A stretch of 64,000 bases of DNA, from positions 37,181 through 101,180 of the forward strand of contig DASYXY010000048.1 in the NCBI GenBank assembly GCA_035934385.1. Reading direction: 5' to 3'. Made by a program: the position numbers and the translations under genes. This document shows positions 1-8,101 of the stretch, piece by piece. Position 1 is the first letter of the stretch; every line of letters starts with the position of its first letter. The stretch is from CF-118 sp035934385 (lineage in GTDB: Bacteria > Chloroflexota > Dormibacteria > Dormibacterales > Dormibacteraceae). The notes below the pieces were generated by a model. It saw only the letters and a program-made list of their open reading frames with translations. It had not been told where the DNA came from and did not search any database.

Positions 1-108
1 CGTGCGCACGCGCCTCCCATCCGCGAGCAGCCGCCGCGCGATGAACCGGCCGGTATAGCTGAACGCACCGGTGACCGCGTCGATCGGGGCCTGCTGCGGC
101 TCCTGCAT
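1..108 (-). CDS. NAD(P)-binding Rossmann protein (NmrA/SDR-epimerase type), partial
   Basis: Only the first 36 codons lie in the window; the gene runs off the left edge. The start ATG (106-108) shares one base with the TGA stop of the upstream ligase gene (TGATG), so it is probably translated as part of that operon. The N-terminus contains TGAFSYTGR after a short lead-in. This is a glycine-rich dinucleotide-binding turn of the kind seen in NmrA-like and atypical SDR/epimerase proteins. The fold is well supported; substrate and exact family cannot be told from so short a piece. Confidence 0.6.
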   Translation of the reverse strand, partial: MQEPQQAPIDAVTGAFSYTGRFIARRLLADGRRVRT

Positions 109-1151
109 CAGAACGGAAAGCGAGTCAGGTCGTACGCGAGCGAGCCCGGCTTCACGTGCCCCGTGATGACGACTCGGGGTCGATGACGCACGGCTTCGGC
201 GGGGTCCACCTCGGGCCGCAGCGAGTTGAAGATTGGAAAGCGCAGAGTGCCGTCGGGCGACCACTCGGAGTAGCGGACGCTCACGACGATCTCGGGCCGG
301 CACCAGTTAACCGGCTTCACCATGATGGGCGGCGGGTCGAGCGGAGACGTTTCCATTGCCAGCTCATGAAGCCAGGCCCTGATGAAATGAGCTGCCTCAT
401 CGTCCCAGCCGCCACCCACAGTCCCGCACGGGAGCAGCCTCCCGTCTTCGTAAAAGCCGACCACCAGCGCGTCATAAGGGCGCTCGCCCATCCAGCCGAC
501 GACCACGAAGTCGTCGGACTTGACGGCCTTGACCTTGAGCCAGAACGGGCTGCGCTGTCCGGGTATGTAGGGGCTCTGCTTGTGCTTGGCGACGACGCCT
601 TCGAGGCCACGCTCGAGGCATGCCTCGAACAGCTCGACCCCATCTTCGTCGATGTGGTCCGGAACGAAGATGTGGCCTCCAGCCTCGACCGACTTCTGTA
701 GACGTGCGCGGCGGCGGATCACGGGCTGCTTCACGAGCGGCTTCTCCTCGATGTACAGCGCGTCGAAAGCGAGGTAGGCGACGGGGATCTGCTCGCGCAG
801 GGCGGCCCCTCCGGCGAGCCGTTGGCGCAGCCGGTGGTAGTCGGGACGTCCATCGCGATCGGTCGCGACCACCTCGCCGTCGATGACGCTGCCCGGCGGC
901 ACCCGTGACGCCGCGGCGGTCACCTCGGGCACGACATCGGTCAGGTCGTTGAAGCCTCGGTCGTGGATGTGGACCTTGCCGTGCGGGTCGCGGAACAGAA
1001 GGCAGCGCAGGCCATCCCACTTGACCTCGAAGACGTAGTCGGCCGAGCTGAACGGAGCCTCGGCCGACGCGGCCTGCATGGGCCGCACCTCGCTCGGGAA
1101 ACCCTCGACCTCGATCTGCAGCTGGTCCGGCGGCGCGTCAGCCACGCTCAC
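108..1151 (-). CDS. Stand-alone ATP-dependent DNA ligase (LigC / LigD ligase-domain type)
   Basis: A 347-residue ATP-dependent DNA ligase that seals nicks and, beside Ku, probably the final step of non-homologous end joining. Motif I EVKWDG places the adenylated lysine at K44. Later motifs are visible: LAFDALYIEEKPL (motif III region), EGVVAKH (motif IV) and WLKVK (motif V). An OB-fold C-terminal half follows. The length fits the ligase module alone: there is no polymerase/primase or phosphoesterase domain as in full LigD. It begins 31 bp after the Ku gene on the same strand and its stop overlaps the next start, so the three genes look like one operon. LigC or LigD-ligase naming is uncertain; the enzyme class is secure. 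Confidence 0.9.
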   Translation of the reverse strand: MSVADAPPDQLQIEVEGFPSEVRPMQAASAEAPFSSADYVFEVKWDGLRCLLFRDPHGKVHIHDRGFNDLTDVVPEVTAAASRVPPGSVIDGEVVATDRDGRPDYHRLRQRLAGGAALREQIPVAYLAFDALYIEEKPLVKQPVIRRRARLQKSVEAGGHIFVPDHIDEDGVELFEACLERGLEGVVAKHKQSPYIPGQRSPFWLKVKAVKSDDFVVVGWMGERPYDALVVGFYEDGRLLPCGTVGGGWDDEAAHFIRAWLHELAMETSPLDPPPIMVKPVNWCRPEIVVSVRYSEWSPDGTLRFPIFNSLRPEVDPAEAVRHRPRVVITGHVKPGSLAYDLTRFPF

Positions 1152-1182
1152 GAGATTAGACCCGACCGGCCGAGACGCTCCG

Positions 1183-2028
1183 TCAGGAGGCTTTGCGACG
1201 CGCTCTCTTCGCTTCCGCCGGTTGCGCTTCCCGGCCTCTGGTCGAGCGGTTCTTCTTGGCGGCCTCGACCGACGCCCGCAGCGCCTCCATCAGGTCCATG
1301 ACCTTGGCGGTCTGCGGAGCGGGCAGAGCCTCGATGACCTCGCCGTCGATCTTGGCCTGGACGACGCGCATCACCGCCTCACGGTATTCGTCCTTGTATC
1401 GCTCGGGGTCGAAGCGGTCGGCGAGGCTCTCGATGAGCGCCTTGGCCATCTCGAGCTCCTTCGGGTTGATCTTCACGTCGTCCTCGAGCCCCTTGAGGCC
1501 TTCGGTCGTGCGAATCTCGTCGGGCCAGTTCAACGTGTTCATGAGAAGCCCTTTGCCGTTCGCGTGCAGCGCGCAGAGGTGCTCGCGGTCACGCAGCGCG
1601 ATCTTCGCGATCGCCATTCTGCCCGTCGACTCGAGCGCCTTGCGCAGCAGGTGATAGGGCTTCTTGCCGAGCTCTTCGGGCTCGATGAAGTACGCGTTCT
1701 TGAAGTAGAGGCCGGGCTCGATGTCCTCCGCGGGCACGAACTCCTGGATGTCGACGGAATGCGCGGTCGCGAGCGGCAGGTTGTCGAGGTCCTTGTCGTC
1801 GATGATCACGTAGCGGTCGCGTCCGACTTCGAATCCCTTCAGGATCTCGCCGAAGCTGACCTCGTGCTCGCCCTCGGCGCACCAGCGCTTGTAGCTGATG
1901 GGCGACTTGTGGTCCGGACAGAGCTGGCGGAACGAGACCTTGGATGTCGCTTCGGTCGCGTTGTAGAGACGGATCGGGATCGAGACCATTCCAAACGAGA
2001 CGACGCCTTTCCACATCGATCGCGGCAT
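1183..2028 (-). CDS. ku: Ku, bacterial non-homologous end-joining protein
   Basis: A 281-residue bacterial Ku, the homodimeric ring that binds double-strand DNA ends and recruits ligase. The N-terminus MWKGVVSFGMVSIPIRLY is the family's first beta-strand signature, which fixes the ATG at 2026-2028; the open frame continues upstream but codes nothing Ku-like. The Ku core fills about residues 1-230. The last ~30 residues are Lys/Arg/Ala-rich, as in Ku tails that contact DNA. It is followed 31 bp later by the ligase gene, a typical two-gene NHEJ unit. A TAAACT hexamer lies 7 nt before the ATG with no ribosome-binding site, suggesting a leaderless start. Confidence 0.95.
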   Translation of the reverse strand: MPRSMWKGVVSFGMVSIPIRLYNATEATSKVSFRQLCPDHKSPISYKRWCAEGEHEVSFGEILKGFEVGRDRYVIIDDKDLDNLPLATAHSVDIQEFVPAEDIEPGLYFKNAYFIEPEELGKKPYHLLRKALESTGRMAIAKIALRDREHLCALHANGKGLLMNTLNWPDEIRTTEGLKGLEDDVKINPKELEMAKALIESLADRFDPERYKDEYREAVMRVVQAKIDGEVIEALPAPQTAKVMDLMEALRASVEAAKKNRSTRGREAQPAEAKRARRKAS

Positions 2029-2035
2029 GACGGGG

Positions 2036-2041
2036 AGTTTA
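2036..2041 (-). promoter_or_regulatory. Candidate -10 element of ku (TAAACT)
   Basis: On the minus strand TAAACT ends 7 nt before the Ku ATG. No -35 box or Shine-Dalgarno sequence is evident. The same hexamer precedes rel and alaS in this window. The spacing would put transcription start at or next to the ATG. Confidence 0.35.
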
Positions 2042-2075
2042 CCTCGTGGAGCGGGTCGCCCGGCTACTTTCCGTA

Positions 2076-2090
2076 GGCGCTCTAAGCGCC
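2076..2090 (-). terminator. Small perfect hairpin holding the permease stop codon
   Basis: GGCGCT and AGCGCC form a perfect 6-bp stem around a 3-nt loop that is exactly the TAG stop codon of the ABC permease. There is no T-run after it, so it is not a classical intrinsic terminator. It may protect the mRNA end or weakly terminate between the exporter and ku. Confidence 0.3.
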
Positions 2091-3701
2091 GACATCGCGC
2101 CTTTCCATCATCACCGCCGACGCGACGAACGCCACGGCCGCCACCAGCACCATGATCACGAGCCCGGTGCCGTCCACCCCTGAGGTCAGCGGCTGGCCAT
2201 AAAGATGGAAGGCGGAGATGTCGAGCGTCCAGCTCGGCCAGTGAAAGATCGGCGCCAGCTGGACGATGAAGTAGCTGACGAAAGCGAAGCCGCCAAGCAG
2301 TCCGACGGTGGCTCGAGGAATCAGCGAGGCAAGCAACGCGCCAATGGCCGCGAAGAACATCGCCACCGGCACGAGCAGCAGGGACGCGGCCGCGAGGCGG
2401 CCCTGGTTCAGGTCGATCGACTGGACGTGGGATTCGATGCCGACCGCGATGCCGCTGACGGTGGCGATCACGAATCCGCCGATCATCAGGGCGACGGCGC
2501 GCTCGATCAGCACGCTGCGGCGGGAGATGGGGCTGGCCAGGACAGCCTCGAGCCGCCCGTCCGCGTCCTCGGACGACCACCGCGCGACCTGCGCGATCGC
2601 GAAGCCCGCGATCAGCAGCTGGGCGAAGCCGAACCAGATAAAGCCGAGAAACGATGGATAGATACCTCCGCTGAAGAGGACATCGAAGTAGGGCCTCAGC
2701 TGGGTGAGGCCGAGCAGCGGCTCGACGATGTTCTTCGTCAGGATGACCATCAGGACTCCGAGCAATGCGACGCCGGCGGTCCAGACTCCGAGGCCGGCGC
2801 GGCGCTCGTAGAGGCCGCGCAGGATGGGCACTCGCCAAACGATGTTTCGGTCAGGCTCGCGCACCGCTTGATGCGTGGCGACCGGGAACCTGACCAGGGG
2901 TGACCCGAGGTCGCGGTAGGAAAAGGCGATCGCTGCGCCCAGGGTCATGACGGCCGCGCTCCCAAACAGGACCTCGACACCGCGCACGTCAAATGAGCCT
3001 CCGGGAGCAAGGGGCTGGCTCAGGTCGTAGTAGCGGAATGGGGACAGCCAGCGCCAGCTCGACAGCTGGTCAATCTGCCGGCTGAGGCTGTTGAGGAGGA
3101 AGAGTCCGAGCATCACGACCGCGGACGCCGCCGTCGCGAAGCGGCTGGCGGCGAACTGGCTGACCAGCAGCGTGAGTGAGTAGCAGCACAGAGCAAGGCC
3201 GAGGAGGTTCACGCTGGCGCCGGCGAGCGCGTCGATCCCGATCGACTCGTGCGCGCCGTACACACCCACGAGCATGCCAAGCGCCGCGAGGCTCACCGCC
3301 ACGATGCAGCCGGCTGCGAATCCGACAATCCGCACGACCAACGCATCGGCGCGCGCGGTGCCGGTCGCGAGGACCTGCTCGACCAGGCCGCGCTCCTCGT
3401 CACCCCGTGCCGCTCCGTACGCGGAGACAAGGGCCCAGATGCCGAAGACAATCGCGAAGAAGCTGTACGCCCGCCACTGCACGTAGCCGCCGACGGTGTC
3501 GGGGCGGATGGGAGCGGCGACCAGGACCGTGAACTGCGCGGCGATCTGGACCATCGACCGCCCGAATGCGGCGCGCTCGGCCGCCGTGTGGCCGGCGACC
3601 TGGTAGAAGGCGATCGACTGCAGCAGCGTGAGCGCGAAGGCGAGCGCGGAGAAACCCGCGACGCCCCAGCGCGTGAGCCTAAGGGAGTAGAGGAAGCCCA
3701 C
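2082..3701 (-). CDS. ABC-2 type exporter permease (large, two-half)
   Basis: A 539-residue integral membrane protein with about twelve hydrophobic segments arranged as two similar halves, broken by a soluble loop near residues 255-300. This is the architecture of ABC-2 permeases of the drug/polyketide (tetronasin-like) exporter type. It begins 23 bp inside the upstream ATPase gene on the same strand, so the two subunits are translationally coupled and should form one transporter. No substrate can be read from the sequence; antibiotic or lipid-like export is only the family's usual role. Confidence 0.8.
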   Translation of the reverse strand: MGFLYSLRLTRWGVAGFSALAFALTLLQSIAFYQVAGHTAAERAAFGRSMVQIAAQFTVLVAAPIRPDTVGGYVQWRAYSFFAIVFGIWALVSAYGAARGDEERGLVEQVLATGTARADALVVRIVGFAAGCIVAVSLAALGMLVGVYGAHESIGIDALAGASVNLLGLALCCYSLTLLVSQFAASRFATAASAVVMLGLFLLNSLSRQIDQLSSWRWLSPFRYYDLSQPLAPGGSFDVRGVEVLFGSAAVMTLGAAIAFSYRDLGSPLVRFPVATHQAVREPDRNIVWRVPILRGLYERRAGLGVWTAGVALLGVLMVILTKNIVEPLLGLTQLRPYFDVLFSGGIYPSFLGFIWFGFAQLLIAGFAIAQVARWSSEDADGRLEAVLASPISRRSVLIERAVALMIGGFVIATVSGIAVGIESHVQSIDLNQGRLAAASLLLVPVAMFFAAIGALLASLIPRATVGLLGGFAFVSYFIVQLAPIFHWPSWTLDISAFHLYGQPLTSGVDGTGLVIMVLVAAVAFVASAVMMERRDVGA

Positions 3702-4596
3702 TGCGTTCGTGGTAGTACTCGAGGAACATCTCCTCGAGGCTTGGCTCGCGGCTAACCAGGTTCGTCACCTCCGCGCCGTGCAGCGCATCGAGCAGCGGCT
3801 CGAAGCTGCCGTGCACCGTGCACGTGACGATCCGGTCGTCGACCTTGACGTCGCTGACTCCCTCGGCGTGCCGTAGGGCCTTCTCGGGAACGTCGCTGCC
3901 CTCGGCGAATTCGAGCTCGACGTGATGAAAGCGGATGCGATGCAGCTCGGCCAGGTCCGCCACCCTGACCAGCCGCCCGGTGCGGATGATCCCGACCTGG
4001 TCGCATACATGCTCCACCTCGGAGAGAACATGCGACGACAAGAAGACGGTGGCGCCGCGTTCGCGCTCCTCGCGAAGCAGCCCGTAGAACTCCTGCTGGT
4101 TGAGCGGGTCGAGGCCCGAAGTTGGTTCGTCGAGGATGAACAGGTCTGGCGCATGCATGAACGCGAGTACGATGCCGAGCTTTTGCTTGTTGCCGCTCGA
4201 GTATTCGCGAAAGCGGCGGCCCAGGTCGAGGTCGAACCGGTCGCATAGCCCGGTCACGCGTTTCGGGTCAACACCGCCTCGCATGCCGCCGAAGTACGCG
4301 ACGATCTCCTTGCCCCTCATCCCACCGAATTGAGGAATGTCGCCCGGCAGGTAGCCGACCCGCTTCTTCACTTCGACCGCGTCGCGCATGCAGTCGATTC
4401 CAAAAACGTGCGCGGATCCGGAGGTGGGCCGAATCATCCCCATGACGCAGCGGATGGTCGTGGTCTTGCCGGCGCCATTAGGCCCGAGGTAGCCGAACAC
4501 CTCCTGCTGCTGGATCACGAGGTCGAGGTCGAACAGCCCGCGGCCGGCGCCGTAGTCCTTCGTCAAGCGCGAGGTGCTCAGCGCCGCTACGGCCAT
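3679..4596 (-). CDS. ABC transporter ATP-binding protein
   Basis: A 305-residue nucleotide-binding subunit of an ABC exporter. Walker A GPNGAGKTT is at about residues 38-46, the signature loop reads SSGNKQ, and Walker B is LFILDEPTSGLDP. The C-terminal ~80 residues match the extension found in antibiotic-resistance-type (DrrA-like) ATPases. The ATG at 4594-4596 is chosen because the ABC domain begins directly after it; the longer open frame upstream is the antisense of the neighbouring MBL gene. It overlaps the permease start by 23 bp. The start is only 21 bp from the divergent MBL gene. Confidence 0.93.
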   Translation of the reverse strand: MAVAALSTSRLTKDYGAGRGLFDLDLVIQQQEVFGYLGPNGAGKTTTIRCVMGMIRPTSGSAHVFGIDCMRDAVEVKKRVGYLPGDIPQFGGMRGKEIVAYFGGMRGGVDPKRVTGLCDRFDLDLGRRFREYSSGNKQKLGIVLAFMHAPDLFILDEPTSGLDPLNQQEFYGLLREERERGATVFLSSHVLSEVEHVCDQVGIIRTGRLVRVADLAELHRIRFHHVELEFAEGSDVPEKALRHAEGVSDVKVDDRIVTCTVHGSFEPLLDALHGAEVTNLVSREPSLEEMFLEYYHERSGLPLLP

Positions 4597-4617
4597 GGGC
4601 GCAGCATATAAGCCGGC
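4597..4617. promoter_or_regulatory. 21-bp divergent promoter region between ABC exporter and MBL genes
   Basis: The whole intergenic space is 21 bp and must serve both directions. The minus strand has TATGCT (4608-4603) 6 nt before the ATPase ATG. The plus strand has TATAAG (4607-4612) 5 nt before the MBL ATG. There is no Shine-Dalgarno sequence on either side. The spacing suggests two overlapping leaderless promoters, if both genes are in fact transcribed from here. Confidence 0.35.
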
Positions 4618-5457
4618 ATGTTCCTGGGCGACCTCGAGCTGCACCTGCTGATCGCCTCCCACTGGAAGGCGGACGGAGGCCTGATGTTCGGCGTGGTGCC
4701 CAAAGTGATGTGGGAGAGGCACAAGCCCGCAGACGAGAACAACCTGATCGATTGCGCATGCGTCTGCGTGATCGCGCGCATCAACGGCCGGGTCATCGTT
4801 TGCGAGACGGGCATTGGGACGAAGCTGAACGAGAAGCGCGCGCAGCAGGTCGTGCTTCGCGAGCCTGAAGGCCTGCTGCACGCGCTGCACCGGCTCGGCA
4901 TCAGGCCTGACGAGGTGGACGCGGTCGTGACGACGCACCTGCACTGGGATCACGCCGGCGGTCTCACGAGGCGTGGAGAGGGCGGATCGTTCGAGCTCAC
5001 GTTTCCGAATGCACGGCACTTCATCCAGAACAGCGAGTGGGACTACGCGCTCCATCCCGATGTGCGGAGCCAGAGCGCTTACATCCCCGACGACTTCACG
5101 CCCTTGATGGACGGGCACAAGTTGGTGGAGCTGATCGACGGAAGTACTGAGGTGCTGCCCGGCGTGGAAGTGCGTCACGTGGGAGGACACACACCCGGCA
5201 GCCAGGTCGTGATCCTGCGCTCGGGCGAGTTCGCGTGCGTGGTTACCGGCGACGTCATCGGCATGGTCCCGCACCTGCGAGTGCCCTGGACCATGTCGGC
5301 AGATCTCGACGCGATTGCGCTCCTGGAAGAGAAGGCGCGCCTGCTCGACGAGGCGCAGAAGCACCGCTGGCTGCTCGTGCTGAGCCACGAGGGCGATCAA
5401 CCCGCCGGCTACGTCGAGGCCGACGGCAGGTGGCGCCCGGAGCCGCGACTCACCTAG
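4618..5457 (+). CDS. MBL-fold metallohydrolase (lactonase-like group)
   Basis: A 279-residue metallo-beta-lactamase-fold hydrolase. The metal motif THLHWDHAGG supplies H107, H109, D111 and H112. A later GGHTPGS gives the third histidine, TGD the bridging aspartate, and LSHEGD near the C-terminus probably the last histidine. The layout resembles the N-acyl homoserine lactonase/quorum-quenching-like branch of the superfamily, but the substrate cannot be assigned. It stands alone, divergent from the ABC exporter and followed by a 237-bp gap before comM. Confidence 0.85.
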   Translation: MFLGDLELHLLIASHWKADGGLMFGVVPKVMWERHKPADENNLIDCACVCVIARINGRVIVCETGIGTKLNEKRAQQVVLREPEGLLHALHRLGIRPDEVDAVVTTHLHWDHAGGLTRRGEGGSFELTFPNARHFIQNSEWDYALHPDVRSQSAYIPDDFTPLMDGHKLVELIDGSTEVLPGVEVRHVGGHTPGSQVVILRSGEFACVVTGDVIGMVPHLRVPWTMSADLDAIALLEEKARLLDEAQKHRWLLVLSHEGDQPAGYVEADGRWRPEPRLT

Positions 5458-5679
5458 AGGCCCGGCCGAGAAGGCGTCGCCGGATCTTTGGCGCCCATGC
5501 GGCCCATCTGCGGGCTCAGCTCCTGCGCTGCTCGCTCACGCAGTTGTCCAATGCGCTCGCTCCGCTGCTCGTCGCTTCGCCCGCATCTGGGCCACCTGGC
5601 TCGCCGAATCTCTCGGCGCCGCTTTCGGCCGCGCCTCTGTGCCTTAACAGGCAGGGCTGCGTTTCTCGCGGCCCGCCGG

Positions 5680-5685
5680 TACGTT
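5680..5685 (+). promoter_or_regulatory. Candidate -10 element of comM (TACGTT)
   Basis: TACGTT ends 9 nt before the comM ATG, and there is no Shine-Dalgarno sequence. It fits the TANNNT pattern seen at other operon heads here. The rest of the 237-bp gap 5458-5694 shows no convincing gene, RNA or repeat. Confidence 0.25.
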
Positions 5686-5694
5686 GCCCTCTCG

Positions 5695-7206
5695 ATGCTC
5701 GCAACCGTGGACTCATGCCTGCTCGCAGGGATGGAGGGCAGGCTGGTGGAGGTGCAAGCGGATGCCGCCAACGGTGAGCCGCGCTTCCTGCTGGTGGGAC
5801 TGGCCTCGGCGTCGGTGAAGGAGGCCCGGGATCGCGTGCGGTCCGCAATTCGCAACAGCGGCATGCCGTTTCCCCAGCGACGGCTCACAGTGAACCTGGC
5901 GCCGCCGGAGATGCGCAAGGAAGGAAGCGCGCTCGACCTTCCTATCGCGGTCGCCGTCCTGCTCGCGCATCAGGGCCTCAAACCGCCGCCGCGATCGGCG
6001 TTCCTGGGCGAGCTCGCACTCGACGGGACCGTCAGGCACGTCGACGGCGTGCTGGTGGCCGCGCGGTGGCTGCACAGGCGCGGCTACGAGCGAGTCTTCG
6101 TGCCGCACGCCGACGCCGCAGAAGCAAGCTTCGTCGACGGCATCGACGTGATTCCCTGCGCCGACCTCTCGAGCGTCATGCGGCACCTTGCGGGCGTCGA
6201 GCCCATTCCGTCCGTCGTCGCCCATTCGCCGGATGAAGCGCAGGTGGCGCGAACCACGGAGCACGACCTGGCCGAGGTGCATGGACAGGAGGAGGCTCGG
6301 CGTGCCCTCGAGATCGCCGCCGCGGGTGGCCATCACGTGCTGATGTCCGGCCCGCCCGGCGCGGGCAAGACGATGCTGGCGCGCTGCCTTCCCGGCATCC
6401 TGCCACCTCTCGAGCTCGGCGAAGCCCTCGAGGTCGCGCAAGTGCGCAGCCTGCTGGGCGAGCTGCCGGCGGGGAGGCCGGTGGACTGGGTGAGGCCATT
6501 TCGCGCGCCGCACCACGGCGTCTCGATGGCCGGACTGATCGGCGGCGGCTCAGGTCTGGCGAGTCCCGGCGAAATCTCGCGCGCGCACCACGGGGTGTTG
6601 TTTCTCGATGAGCTGGCAGAGTTTCAGTCGACGGTGCTGCAGGCGCTGCGCCAGCCCATGGAGGCCGGTCGCGTGACGATCACGCGGTCGGGCGGCTCGG
6701 TCGCTTACCCGGCAAGGTTCACCCTTGTCGCCGCCACCAACCCATGCCCGTGCGGATGGGCCGGCGACCCGCGCAGGGCGTGCCGCTGCACCCCGGCGGC
6801 GATCGATGCGTATCAGCGCAAGCTCTCAGGTCCGCTGCTGGACCGCATCGACCTGAAGGTGAACGTGCGCCGCGTGCCGCCTGCGCTGCTTGCCAGCGAA
6901 CCTGTTGGCGAAGCGTCCGAGCCGGTGCGCGCAAGGGTCATCGCGGCGCGCCGGAGGCAACAGGGCCGCCAGGGTTGCTTGAACGCCATGCTCAAGCCGG
7001 CCAGGCTCCGGGCTCAGGCTTCTCTTGAGCCTGGCCCACGGCGAACGCTCGAACGCTGGGCTGAGCAGCAGGGCCTGTCGGCGCGTGGCTTTCACCGCGC
7101 GTGGCGAGTCGCGCGCACGGCCGCCGACCTCGACGGCTCAGACAGCATCGACGACCGGCACGTTCTGGAGGCGCTCGGCTACAGGCTTCACGATGCCGCG
7201 GCCTGA
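5695..7206 (+). CDS. comM: ComM / YifB-family Mg-chelatase-like AAA ATPase
   Basis: A 503-residue ComM-type protein, a hexameric AAA helicase that promotes branch migration during natural transformation. The N-terminal domain (about 1-165) has the family pattern, including VGLASASVKEARDRVRSAI. Walker A GPPGAGKT is at residues 219-226, with a later FLDELAEF Walker B and the diagnostic ATNPCPCGW. The ATG at 5695 was chosen because homologues begin right at this LATVxS strand; the frame upstream codes nothing similar. The gene overlaps dprA by 14 bp, so two DNA-uptake genes form one unit. Confidence 0.93.
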   Translation: MLATVDSCLLAGMEGRLVEVQADAANGEPRFLLVGLASASVKEARDRVRSAIRNSGMPFPQRRLTVNLAPPEMRKEGSALDLPIAVAVLLAHQGLKPPPRSAFLGELALDGTVRHVDGVLVAARWLHRRGYERVFVPHADAAEASFVDGIDVIPCADLSSVMRHLAGVEPIPSVVAHSPDEAQVARTTEHDLAEVHGQEEARRALEIAAAGGHHVLMSGPPGAGKTMLARCLPGILPPLELGEALEVAQVRSLLGELPAGRPVDWVRPFRAPHHGVSMAGLIGGGSGLASPGEISRAHHGVLFLDELAEFQSTVLQALRQPMEAGRVTITRSGGSVAYPARFTLVAATNPCPCGWAGDPRRACRCTPAAIDAYQRKLSGPLLDRIDLKVNVRRVPPALLASEPVGEASEPVRARVIAARRRQQGRQGCLNAMLKPARLRAQASLEPGPRRTLERWAEQQGLSARGFHRAWRVARTAADLDGSDSIDDRHVLEALGYRLHDAAA

Positions 7207-8038
7207 GGTCGCTGGGCTGCGATCGCGGGGCCGCTGGCCTCAGCCCGCAGGACCCAGGGTCGCGCTCGTCGGCTCACGGAGGCCGTCGCCGTACGGCGAG
7301 GCTGTGGCGGAGCAGCTTGCGTGCGACCTGGCGACCGCCGGCGTGATCGTGATCAGCGGACTTGCGCTCGGCATCGACGCTGCGGCGCACCGCGGAGCCT
7401 TGAACGGCGGCGGCACGACCGTGGCGGTGATGGGCACCGGCGTCGACCTCGTCTATCCGGCAGCTCACAGCCGGCTCGCCGAGGACATCATCGCCTCCGG
7501 CGGCGCGCTCGTCAGCCAGTTCGCCGACGGCACTCAGCCAAGGCGCGGCAACTTTCCCGCCCGCAACTGGACCATGGCGGCCCTGGCGGACGCGGTGGTC
7601 GTCGTGGAGGCGGCCGAAGGCTCAGGCGCCCTCATCACCGCCCAGGCGGCGCTGGACCTGGACCGGGAGGTCCTGGCTGTCCCAGGCAGCATCTTCTCCC
7701 CGCTGTCGGTGGGCGCCCATGGCCTGATCCGGGACGGCGCCGGGCTGGTCCAGAACGCGCGGGATGTCCTGGCGGCCCTGGGCGAGCGCCTGGAGGTGCT
7801 GGACGATCCCTTACGGCCCCCTCCGGGAGCCGGTTTCGAACTCGCCCGAGCCCGGGATGGCCTCCTGGTCCACCTCTCTGAGGCACTGGCGGTGGATGCT
7901 GCAGAGCTGGCCCGGAAGGTCCGGCTTCCGGTGGCCGAGGTGGTCGGCCGGCTCACCTCGTTGGAGCTCGAGGGAGCCGTCCGCCGGCATGCCGGCGGCT
8001 ACGTAAGGGCGTTGCGCCGGGGCGGAGGACGAGCGTAG
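7193..8038 (+). CDS. dprA: DprA / Smf DNA-processing protein
   Basis: A 281-residue DprA, which loads RecA onto incoming single-stranded DNA in transformation. The Rossmann-like core shows VALVGSRRPSPYG, ISGLALGIDAAAH and the GTGVDLVYP strand. A winged-helix-like C-terminus covers about residues 215-270. It lacks the N-terminal SAM/HhH domain of about 80-100 residues common in other DprA proteins; fewer than 25 residues precede the Rossmann fold. The ATG chosen lies inside the end of comM, giving a 14-bp overlap and translational coupling. Identification is firm; the short N-terminus depends on the start choice. Confidence 0.92.
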   Translation: MPRPEVAGLRSRGRWPQPAGPRVALVGSRRPSPYGEAVAEQLACDLATAGVIVISGLALGIDAAAHRGALNGGGTTVAVMGTGVDLVYPAAHSRLAEDIIASGGALVSQFADGTQPRRGNFPARNWTMAALADAVVVVEAAEGSGALITAQAALDLDREVLAVPGSIFSPLSVGAHGLIRDGAGLVQNARDVLAALGERLEVLDDPLRPPPGAGFELARARDGLLVHLSEALAVDAAELARKVRLPVAEVVGRLTSLELEGAVRRHAGGYVRALRRGGGRA

Positions 8039-8101
8039 GATTGCCCGCCCAGAACCCGGCCAGGGGAACACAACGGCCGGAATGGGAATAAAGGAAGAGC
8101 T

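Noticed and set aside
2029..2838. N-terminal extension of Ku in the same frame
   Set aside because: The extension is antisense to the ABC permease and Arg-rich; Ku homologues start at the MPRSMWKG position.
5454..5918. Minus-strand frame opposite the start of comM
   Set aside because: No start with a ribosome-binding site, no recognisable domain, and most of it is antisense to comM.
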